From Cellulomonas sp. SLBN-39 (lineage in GTDB: Bacteria > Actinomycetota > Actinomycetes > Actinomycetales > Cellulomonadaceae), in contig NZ_VFOA01000001.1 in NCBI RefSeq assembly GCF_006715865.1, forward strand, positions 1,364,001 through 1,428,000: 64,000 nucleotides of DNA. The letters run 5' to 3'. This document shows positions 41,597-48,078 of this stretch, in pieces. Within the stretch, counting starts at the first letter, position 1; every line of letters begins with the position of its first letter. The notes beneath the pieces are model-generated. The model searched no databases. It saw nothing but the letters and a program-made list of their open reading frames with translations, and had not been told where the DNA came from. Both the position numbers and the translations under genes were made by a program.

Positions 41597-41869
41597 GCGT
41601 CACCCCTCGTCGTCGTCGCCCGTGCGGGGCACCGTCCCACCGCTCACCAGGCTCCTGCGAAGACTACGCGACGTCCTCTGCCCTGCAGCGCAGGTGGTCG
41701 GCACCGGCCTGCGCGTCGTCGGTCGCCGGCCCAACGTCGGTGGTCTGCCCCCTTCATCTCTCTGTCCCGTCATCGTCATAGGGGTTGTGAATCCTGTGGA
41801 TCACGGGTCTTGGTGCAGGTCAGGGCCACTTTCGCTTGTGGAGCCCGCCTGTGGGTGACGAGGGGTCTG

Positions 41870-41917
41870 CTGGGGACGCCTGGGGACGGCGCGGAGTTCG
41901 TCCCCAACCGTCCCCAG
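41870..41917. repeat. 19-base inverted repeat inside oriC
   Basis: CTGGGGACGCCTGGGGACG (41870-41888) is the reverse complement of 41899-41917 except for the two central bases of each arm, with a ten-base loop. Each arm is itself a tandem of TGGGGACG. It could form a cruciform or bind a protein as four TGGGGAC units. Confidence 0.7.
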
Positions 41918-42225
41918 ATCGGCCCTGTGCCCTCCACAGGAACGGAGGGGGTCATCCACCGCCGTCCACAGGTCTGTGCACAGGTGTGAGTAGTCATCCC
42001 ATGCCCGATTTCTGCTGGTGGCGCGTTCCTCCTGCGGACACCCGATGTTCTCGCGGGGAGGGGGTGCCGGCGTCCGCCCGCACCCGGGGGACCGGCTGGA
42101 GGGGCGCTGACGCGACGACGTCGTCGCAGGTCAGGCCCGGGGGCAGCCGGGGACGACGAAGCGCAGGATCGCGCAGGGAGCACGATCCCGGGGTGTGACC
42201 TTCGTCCCCAGGCCGTGGGGAAACC

Positions 42226-42234
42226 TGTGGATAA
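42226..42234 (-). promoter_or_regulatory. Consensus DnaA box beside dnaA
   Basis: The sequence TGTGGATAA is an exact match to the DnaA box TTATCCACA on the minus strand, 47 bases past the dnaA stop. It is the best box within the dnaA-dnaN gap. Confidence 0.8.
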
Positions 42235-42280
42235 ACACCCGCTCGCGGTGGACGACGGGTGAGGGCACGGAGGCGGCGGA

Positions 42281-43888
42281 TCAGCCGCGGTGCTGCTGCT
42301 TGATCCGGTTCGTGAGCTCCGTGACCTGGTTGTAGATCGACCGTCGCTCGGCCATCAGCTCGCGGATCTTGCGGTTCGCGTGCATGACCGTGGTGTGGTC
42401 GCGGCCGCCGAACGCCTGCCCGATCTTGGGCAGCGAGAGGTCGGTCAGCTCGCGGCACAGGTACATCGCGATCTGCCGCGCGGTCACCAGGACGCGGGAG
42501 CGGCTCGACCCGCACAGGTCCTCGATGCTCAGACCGAAGTAGGCGGCGGTCTGCCCGATCACCGTCGTCGCGGTGATCTCCTGCGTCTGGTCGTCGGTGA
42601 TCAGGTCCTTGAGGACGATCTCCGCCAGCGTGACGTCGACCTGCTGACGGTTGAGGTTCGCGAACGCGGTGACCCGGATGAGCGCACCCTCGAGCTCACG
42701 GATGTTGGTCGAGATCTTCGACGCGATGTACTCCAGCACGTCGTGCGGGGCCTGCAGGCGCTCGCTCGCCGCCTTCTTGCGCAGGATCGCGATGCGGGTC
42801 TCGAGGTCCGGCGGCTGGACGTCGGTGATCAGGCCCCACTCGAAGCGCGACCGCATCCGGTCCTCGAAGCCGTTCAGCTGCTTCGGCGGCACGTCGGAGG
42901 TGATCACGACCTGCTTGTTGGCGTTGTGCAGCGTGTTGAAGGTGTGGAAGAACTCCTCCATCGTCTGTTCCTTGCCCTGCAGGAACTGGATGTCGTCGAT
43001 GAGGAGGACGTCCACCTCGCGGTACCGGCGCTGGAAGGCGCCCGCCCGTCCCTCGGAGATGGAGTTGATGAAGTCGTTGGTGAACTCCTCGGAGTTCACG
43101 TACCGCACGCGCACGGCCGGGTAGAGGTTCTGCGCGTAGTGGCCGATCGCGTGCAGCAGGTGCGTCTTGCCCAGCCCGGAGTCCCCGTAGATGAACAGCG
43201 GGTTGTAGGCCTTGGCCGGGGCCTCGGCCACCGCGACCGCCGCCGCGTGGGCGAAGCGGTTCGAGGATCCGATGACGAAGGTCTCGAAGAGGTACTTCGG
43301 GTTGAGCCGTGCCGGCTCGGCGGTCGCGGTGCGCCGCGCCGGGCTGAGGTCCTCGACGGCGCGCAGCGTCGCGCGGTCGCCCGGCAGGGGCCCGCGCCCG
43401 TCGTGACGGTCGTCGTCGTCGAACGCGTCGTCGCGCCCGTGCAGCGGCCGGGGCTGGCCGGCGTGCTGCTGGGGGAGGTGCGGCTGACCGTTGCGGCCGT
43501 CGTGAGAGCCGTCGTGCCCGTCGTGGCCCAGCCGGACCGGGGCCCCGCGCTCGGACGTGAGCGCGTCGGACGCGCGGACCGGTGGAGCGGGGACGACCCG
43601 CAGCGCCGGCGGGACGTCGCTGGCGATCTCAGGGTCGACGGTGATCGCGAACCGGGCCTCGCGGTCGAGCGCCTGGCTGAGCGCCCCGGTGACCTCGTCG
43701 CGCACGCGCGTCTCGAGGTACTCCTTCGTCAGGTCGTTGCCGACCGCGAGGATCATGGTGCCGTCGAGGATGCCCAGCGGGTGGGCGAGACGGACGAACG
43801 CGAGCTGGCGCGGCGTGATGTCCGGGCTCGCCTCGAGGGTCTGCACGACGTGCCCCCACACGCGGGCGGGTTCTTCGTCCTGTGACAC
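42281..43888 (-). CDS. dnaA: Chromosomal replication initiator DnaA
   Basis: DnaA binds DnaA boxes and opens oriC. The 535-residue protein has domain I (about 1-95), a His/Gly/Asp-rich disordered domain II (about 110-200), AAA+ domain III with Walker A GDSGLGKTH and the Walker B LLIDDIQFL, and a DNA-binding domain IV with the signature GGRDHTTVMHANRKI near 494. The GTG start at 43888 gives the actinobacterial N-terminus. Two perfect DnaA boxes 54-74 bases upstream suggest autoregulation. It is divergent from rpmH. Confidence 0.98.
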   Translation of the reverse strand: MSQDEEPARVWGHVVQTLEASPDITPRQLAFVRLAHPLGILDGTMILAVGNDLTKEYLETRVRDEVTGALSQALDREARFAITVDPEIASDVPPALRVVPAPPVRASDALTSERGAPVRLGHDGHDGSHDGRNGQPHLPQQHAGQPRPLHGRDDAFDDDDRHDGRGPLPGDRATLRAVEDLSPARRTATAEPARLNPKYLFETFVIGSSNRFAHAAAVAVAEAPAKAYNPLFIYGDSGLGKTHLLHAIGHYAQNLYPAVRVRYVNSEEFTNDFINSISEGRAGAFQRRYREVDVLLIDDIQFLQGKEQTMEEFFHTFNTLHNANKQVVITSDVPPKQLNGFEDRMRSRFEWGLITDVQPPDLETRIAILRKKAASERLQAPHDVLEYIASKISTNIRELEGALIRVTAFANLNRQQVDVTLAEIVLKDLITDDQTQEITATTVIGQTAAYFGLSIEDLCGSSRSRVLVTARQIAMYLCRELTDLSLPKIGQAFGGRDHTTVMHANRKIRELMAERRSIYNQVTELTNRIKQQHRG

Positions 43889-43941
43889 GTCCTACCTCGG
43901 GGTGCTCGTCCAGCGGGCTGCGAGTGTGGCACCGCCCGGCG

Positions 43942-43962
43942 TTGTCCACAAAGTTGTCCACA
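43942..43962 (+). promoter_or_regulatory. Two perfect DnaA boxes upstream of dnaA
   Basis: TTGTCCACA occurs exactly at 43942-43950 and 43954-43962, twelve bases apart and in the same orientation. The matches are better than most boxes in the dnaA-dnaN gap. They lie between dnaA and its likely promoter, where DnaA binding could repress its own gene or form part of the origin. Confidence 0.85.
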
Positions 43963-44258
43963 CCTGTGCGTTCGCCGACGAGCGCCGTTCCGGGCTGCTG
44001 CGGAGGCGCTCCGGACCGGCGGTCGGCCGGTGGCCGGCTCCGCACCGCCGACCGGTCGGGCGCCGCCCAGGGTGGCACGTCGTGCGCGGACCGCGCGAGC
44101 CCCCGGGGTGACGAGGACCGATGCTAGACCCCGCGGAGTGGGTGAAGAAGCCCGCGCACGGGTGAGTCAGCCCGGACGTCCGGGCAGGTCGTGGTGCCGT
44201 GCACGGTGGGGGAGCGCCGCAGGTCGTCCGACCGTCGACTCGGTCACACCGCCTGCGT

Positions 44259-44288
44259 TTGACCGGCCGCCGAAGGCTCGCGTAACGT
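44259..44288 (+). promoter_or_regulatory. Probable rpmH promoter
   Basis: TTGACC (44259-44264) and TAACGT (44283-44288) are 18 bases apart, a good match to housekeeping -35 and -10 hexamers. The transcript would start near 44295 and carry a leader of about 130 bases before rpmH. Confidence 0.65.
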
Positions 44289-44427
44289 GGCCCAGCCTCA
44301 TGACGGCTCCTCTCGGCGCGCCCAGACGCCAGCCCGTGCCTCGGCAACGGGTTCCCGGAGCGGTCGACCGGCACATGGACCTGGTCGCGCACCCCTGGGC
44401 GGCCGTACCGAGACCTTGGAGACCGTC

Positions 44428-44565
44428 GTGACCAAGCGCACCTTCCAGCCGAACAACCGGCGCCGCGCCAAGACCCACGGCTTCCGCCTGCGCATGCGCA
44501 CGCGAGCCGGCCGCGCCATCCTCGCGGCGCGCCGCCGCAAGGGGCGCGCCGAGCTCTCGGCCTGA
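44428..44565 (+). CDS. rpmH: Ribosomal protein bL34
   Basis: This 45-residue, strongly basic protein belongs to the large ribosomal subunit. It shows the conserved start [20 protein letters not shown] and the RTRAGRA-type middle. GTG 44428 follows a TTGGAG at 44416-44421. It opens the rpmH-rnpA-yidD-yidC-khpB cluster. Confidence 0.98.
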   Translation: MTKRTFQPNNRRRAKTHGFRLRMRTRAGRAILAARRRKGRAELSA

Positions 44566-44576
44566 CACCCCGCCCG

Positions 44577-44945
44577 GTGCTCCCCGCAGCGCACCGGATG
44601 CGCCGGTCTGCCGACTTCGAGCAGACGGTGCGTCGCGGGGCGCGCGCCGGACGCGACACCCTCGTCGTGCACCTCACGACCACGACCGACCCCGGCCCGC
44701 CGGTGGTCGGTCTTGTCGTGTCCAAGGCCGTCGGCAACGCCGTCGTCCGCAACCGCGTGAAGCGCCGGCTGCGGGCACTCGTCCGGCCGCGTCTGGACGC
44801 GCTCGGCGCCGGAACACTCGTGGTCGTCCGTGCCCAGAGCGCAGCGTCGGTCGCGACCTCGGACCAGCTGGCACGTGATCTCGACGGCGGGATCGCGCGG
44901 GCGCGCGATCGCGCCACGCGGCGCGGCACGGGGCACGGTCGCTGA
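44577..44945 (+). CDS. rnpA: Ribonuclease P protein component
   Basis: RnpA binds the RNase P RNA and helps it cut tRNA 5' leaders. The 122-residue protein is basic, carries the conserved [18 protein letters not shown] segment (about 51-68, the RNR signature) and ends in an Arg-rich tail. GTG 44577 lies eleven bases after rpmH. The segment before Met8 (MRRSADF) is short; the true start could be the ATG at 44598. The order rpmH-rnpA-yidD-yidC is universal. Confidence 0.94.
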   Translation: MLPAAHRMRRSADFEQTVRRGARAGRDTLVVHLTTTTDPGPPVVGLVVSKAVGNAVVRNRVKRRLRALVRPRLDALGAGTLVVVRAQSAASVATSDQLARDLDGGIARARDRATRRGTGHGR

Positions 44946-44946
44946 C

Positions 44947-45252
44947 GTGACGGGGATGACCGGGCGCCGGGCGCTGGCCGTGGTGCGACGACTCCCCGCG
45001 GTGGTCCTGCTCGCGCTGCTCCGGGTCTACCAGGTCGTGGTGTCGCCGATGACGCCGCCGACCTGCCGCTTCTACCCCTCCTGCTCGCAGTACGCGGTCG
45101 TCGCCGTCCAGCGGCACGGCGCGCTGCGGGGCACGTGGCTGGCGACCCGCCGGCTGCTGCGCTGCCACCCCTGGAACCCCGGCGGCGTCGACGACGTTCC
45201 ACCGGCGCGCCCTGCGCACCGCCACCACGACGCGGCCACGCCCGCTCACTGA
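44947..45252 (+). CDS. yidD: YidD membrane protein insertion efficiency factor
   Basis: YidD is a small protein at the inner membrane that assists YidC-dependent insertion. The 101-residue product has an amphipathic N-terminal region and the family signature with [11 protein letters not shown] near 40-50 and HPWNPGG near 76-82. The GTG start at 44947 lies two bases after the rnpA stop. The C-terminal His/Ala tail is not conserved. Confidence 0.92.
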   Translation: MTGMTGRRALAVVRRLPAVVLLALLRVYQVVVSPMTPPTCRFYPSCSQYAVVAVQRHGALRGTWLATRRLLRCHPWNPGGVDDVPPARPAHRHHDAATPAH

Positions 45253-45271
45253 GCTCCGAGGAGCCTTCTTC

Positions 45272-46345
45272 ATGGACTGGATGGACGGCCTGCTGTTCCC
45301 GATCATGGCGGTGGTCGCCTGGATCATGGTGCAGTTCCACGACCTGCTCAGCGCCGCCGGCCTCGACCCCGCGGGCGGTGCCGCCTGGGCGCTGTCGATC
45401 GTCGGGCTCGTCATCGTGATCCGGATCCTGCTGATCCCGCTCTTCTTCAAGCAGATCAAGGCCTCGCGCGGGATGCAGCTCATCCAGCCCGAGATGCAGG
45501 CGCTGCAGAAGAAGTACAAGGGACGCACCGACCCGGCGTCCCGCGAGGCGCAGAGCCGCGAGATGATGGAGCTCTACCGCAAGCACGGCACGAACCCGTT
45601 CGCGTCCTGCCTGCCGCTGCTGCTGCAGTCCCCGATCTTCTTCGCCCTGTTCCGCGTGCTCTACGAGCTCCCGCGGCTGGCAGAGGGCACCTACCCGCGG
45701 GCCGACGCGATCGGACCGATGACGCAGGAGCTGGCGGCCCAGGCCGAGCAGGCGACGATCTTCGGAGCGCCTCTGGCCGGCACCTTCATGCAGGCGAACG
45801 GTGTCTGGCAGATCCAGCTGGTCACGGTGGTCCTCATCATCGCGATGTCGGCGACCACGTTCCTCACGCAGCGCCAGCTCACGATGAAGAACATGCCGCC
45901 TGCCGCGCTGGAGGGGCCCATGGCCCAGCAGCAGAAGGTGCTGCTCTACGTGCTGCCGCTGATCTTCGCGTTCTCTGGCGTGAACTTCCCGATCGGCGTG
46001 CTCATCTACTGGACCACCACCAACCTGTGGTCGATGGGCCAGCAGTTCTACACGATCCGGCGCATGCCGGCGCCGGGCTCCGCTGCCGAGGCGGCGCTCA
46101 AGGCCCGCAAGGCCCGCAAGGCCGCCTCCCGCGGCGAGACCCCCGAGACGGTCGAGGGCACGACCACTGCGGTGATCGAGGAGCGGCCCCGCAGCGGTCA
46201 GCGGCAGCAGCCGAAGCGCAAGGATCGTGCCAAGGGACGACCGCAGACCGGCGCCGGGCAGGCCTCCGGCACGGAGACGAACGGCAGCGACGACGCGGGA
46301 CCGACCGCGGGCGACGACGGCACCACGCCCACCGGAGGGCGTTGA
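45272..46345 (+). CDS. yidC: YidC/Oxa1 family membrane protein insertase
   Basis: YidC inserts and folds membrane proteins. The 357-residue protein is the Gram-positive type without the large periplasmic domain and has about five membrane segments, the conserved hydrophilic-groove Arg (IVIRILLIPLF near 50) and a YRKHGTNPFASCLP loop. The C-terminal tail (about 280-357) is basic then Gly/Thr/Asp-rich, as in other actinobacterial YidC. It is followed two bases later by khpB. Confidence 0.96.
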   Translation: MDWMDGLLFPIMAVVAWIMVQFHDLLSAAGLDPAGGAAWALSIVGLVIVIRILLIPLFFKQIKASRGMQLIQPEMQALQKKYKGRTDPASREAQSREMMELYRKHGTNPFASCLPLLLQSPIFFALFRVLYELPRLAEGTYPRADAIGPMTQELAAQAEQATIFGAPLAGTFMQANGVWQIQLVTVVLIIAMSATTFLTQRQLTMKNMPPAALEGPMAQQQKVLLYVLPLIFAFSGVNFPIGVLIYWTTTNLWSMGQQFYTIRRMPAPGSAAEAALKARKARKAASRGETPETVEGTTTAVIEERPRSGQRQQPKRKDRAKGRPQTGAGQASGTETNGSDDAGPTAGDDGTTPTGGR

Positions 46346-46346
46346 C

Positions 46347-46895
46347 GTGACGACGGACCAGAGCGCGCAGGCGCGACGAAACGGAGATGAGATGGGTGCG
46401 ACGCAGCCTGAGGTGGCCGCAGACGTGAAGCGCCTCGAGGAGGAGGGCGAGATCGCCGCCGACTACCTCGAGGAGCTCCTGGACATCGTCGACGTGGACG
46501 GTGACATCGAGATCGACGTGGAGCACGGTCGGGCCGCCGTCGAGATCGTCTCGGAGGAGTCGGAGGACCGCAGCCTGCGCCGTCTCGTGGGCCCGCACGG
46601 CGAGGTGCTGGACGCTCTCCAGGAGCTGACGCGTCTCGCGGTCCAGGCGCGGACGGGCGAGCGCAGCCGTCTGATGCTCGACGTCGCGGGCCACCGCGCC
46701 GCGCGGCGGACCGAGCTCGTCGCGATCGCGGAGGAGGCGATCGGCCGCGTGCGCTCCGACGGTGCCCCCGTGGCGCTGCGTCCGATGAACCCGTTCGAGC
46801 GCAAGGTCGTCCACGACACGGTGGCAGCCGCGGGCCTGGTCAGCGACTCGGACGGCGTCGAGCCTGATCGTCACGTGGTGATCCACCCGGCCTGA
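46347..46895 (+). CDS. khpB: KhpB/Jag RNA-binding protein (KH and R3H domains)
   Basis: KhpB (Jag, EloR) is an RNA-binding protein linked in Gram-positive bacteria to cell elongation; it is usually phosphorylated or controlled by the PASTA kinase. The 182-residue product has a KH-like domain (about 40-110) and a C-terminal R3H domain (about 112-175) with R-x-x-x-H motif NPFERKVVHD near 148-157. GTG 46347 follows a GGAGGG at 46333-46338; ATG 46392 is an alternative. It ends just before an 19-bp terminator. Confidence 0.92.
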   Translation: MTTDQSAQARRNGDEMGATQPEVAADVKRLEEEGEIAADYLEELLDIVDVDGDIEIDVEHGRAAVEIVSEESEDRSLRRLVGPHGEVLDALQELTRLAVQARTGERSRLMLDVAGHRAARRTELVAIAEEAIGRVRSDGAPVALRPMNPFERKVVHDTVAAAGLVSDSDGVEPDRHVVIHPA

Positions 46896-46911
46896 TCGCG
46901 CACCTGAGGCT

Positions 46912-46953
46912 CGACGGAGGCGGGCGACCCCAGAGGGTCGCCCGCCTCCGTCG
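46912..46953. terminator. Terminator of the rpmH-khpB operon
   Basis: A perfect 19-bp stem (46912-46930 with 46935-46953) has the loop CAGA and begins 16 bases after the khpB stop. Confidence 0.95.
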
Positions 46954-46992
46954 TCCATGGGGTCGGTCCGCGCCGTGGTCACTTCTCGACGC

Positions 46993-47008
46993 CGTTTCAC
47001 GTGAAACC
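46993..47008. other. parS site 1
   Basis: CGTTTCACGTGAAACC contains the full 14-base parS core GTTTCACGTGAAAC, the palindrome bound by ParB. It is 39 bases past the khpB terminator. Confidence 0.93.
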
Positions 47009-47186
47009 GTGGTCGTCGTTGCCTCGTCCGGACGCTTCGGGAGCGACACGACCCACTCGGGCTGCGGGGCAGCGCCCCGAAGCGATGCGTTCGACGCGGC
47101 CCGGGCGAGCCCGTCTCGACATGCGCAGCGCTGGGCGCGGTCCTGCTCGCGCCCGGGGACCGCGGGCGCCTGTGCGGGCTGGCCCA

Positions 47187-47202
47187 TGTTTCACGTGCAA
47201 CG
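47187..47202. other. parS-like site 2
   Basis: TGTTTCACGTGCAACG differs from the parS consensus TGTTTCACGTGAAACA at two positions (one in the right half-site, one at the end), so it may bind ParB more weakly. Confidence 0.75.
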
Positions 47203-47367
47203 GTCATCTGCCTCCTCGGAGGCCACCAGACGCCGCGGAGATCGGACCATTCGCCCACCTGCGGTTCTTCGCGCGCGTGGCGCCGGGTCCGGAGTGCGAC
47301 GCGCGGTACCGTGGGCGGACGCCGAGCGGCGTCTGTCGCCCCTGGCAGAGGCGTGCGACTGCAGCGG

Positions 47368-47383
47368 TGTTTCACGTGGAACC
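47368..47383. other. parS-like site 3, at the rsmG start
   Basis: TGTTTCACGTGGAACC matches parS except for a G in the right half-site and the last base. It ends twelve bases before the rsmG start and is next to the Shine-Dalgarno at 47384-47390. Confidence 0.8.
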
Positions 47384-47394
47384 GAGGAGGATGC

Positions 47395-48078
47395 GTGGTC
47401 GAGGCGTCGACGAACGGCGGGATCGACGACGTCGAGGTCGATCCGTGGATCGGCGACCCGCGCCTCGAGGCCTTCTTCGGAGCGGCCTGGGCAGCCGTCG
47501 ACGGCTTTCACCGGATGCTGGCCACCGAGGGGGAGCTGCGTGGACTGATCGGGCCTCGTGAGGTGTCACGGCTGTGGGAGCGGCACCTGCTCAACTCCGC
47601 GGCCGTCGTGCCGTTCCTCCCGCAGCGTGGGGTGATCGTCGATGTCGGCTCGGGGGCCGGTCTGCCCGGGATCGTGGTCGCGGCGATGCTGCCCGACGCG
47701 GAGGTCGTCCTGCTGGAGCCGATGGAGCGTCGCGTCGTCTGGCTCGGAGACGTGGTTGCGGCCACGGGGCTCAAGAATGTCGAGATCCGGCGAGGGCGCG
47801 CGCAAGAGATGGAAGAGGGCGTCGCCGATGCGGTCACCGTCCGTGCCGTCGCCTCGCTCGACAAGCTCTACCGGTGGACCGCTCCGATCCTCCGGGCGGG
47901 GGGGATGCTTGTCGCGCTCAAGGGCGAGCGGGCCGACGACGAGGTGCTGGCCGCTGCGCGCGCGGCCAAGGAGACAGGCATGATCGGAGCACAGGTGCGC
48001 GCGTCGGAGACCATCCCCGGGGTCGCGGGTGCGCGTGTGGTCACCGCCGAGCGGGGGAGGCCCGGTCGTGTTCGGTAG
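47395..48078 (+). CDS. rsmG: 16S rRNA m7G methyltransferase RsmG (GidB)
   Basis: RsmG methylates G527 of 16S rRNA and its loss gives low-level streptomycin resistance. The 227-residue protein has the Rossmann-fold SAM motif VDVGSGAGLPGI near residues 82-93 and the GLIGPREVSRLWERHLLNS segment near 43-61. GTG 47395 follows a GAGGAGG that is only four bases away. The last eleven bases overlap the parA start. The gene is a standard member of the khpB-rsmG-parA-parB cluster. Confidence 0.93.
   Translation: MVEASTNGGIDDVEVDPWIGDPRLEAFFGAAWAAVDGFHRMLATEGELRGLIGPREVSRLWERHLLNSAAVVPFLPQRGVIVDVGSGAGLPGIVVAAMLPDAEVVLLEPMERRVVWLGDVVAATGLKNVEIRRGRAQEMEEGVADAVTVRAVASLDKLYRWTAPILRAGGMLVALKGERADDEVLAAARAAKETGMIGAQVRASETIPGVAGARVVTAERGRPGRVR

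Larger units (their letters stand above)
41597..42280. other. Chromosomal replication origin (oriC)
   Basis: This 684-base dnaA-dnaN gap is where actinobacterial origins lie and contains no gene. DnaA-box-like 9-mers include a perfect TGTGGATAA at 42226-42234, TGTGGATCA at 41795-41803 and weaker ones at 41850-41858 (TGTGGGTGA), 41930-41938 (CCCTCCACA), 41952-41960 (TCATCCACC) and 41962-41970 (CCGTCCACA). The stretch 41755-41800 is locally richer in A and T and could be the unwinding element. A long inverted repeat at 41870-41917 is described separately. Confidence 0.88.
43889..44427. other. dnaA-rpmH divergent intergenic region
   Basis: This 539-base gap contains no gene that I can support. 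It holds the two DnaA boxes at 43942-43962, the dnaA promoter region (a CTAGAC stretch near 44124 is a possible element) and the rpmH promoter at 44259-44288. The rest shows no clear repeats. Confidence 0.6.
46954..47394. other. Gene-free region with three parS sites
   Basis: About 440 bases between the khpB terminator and rsmG contain parS-like sites at 46993, 47187 and 47368. Nothing else is recognisable; open frames here have no binding sites or familiar products. The rsmG promoter must lie here or the operon continues from further left. Confidence 0.6.

Noticed and set aside
47009-47367. Overlapping open frames in the khpB-rsmG gap as small genes
   Set aside because: They are Arg/Ala-rich, run on both strands, lack Shine-Dalgarno sites and span parS sites; none resembles a known family.
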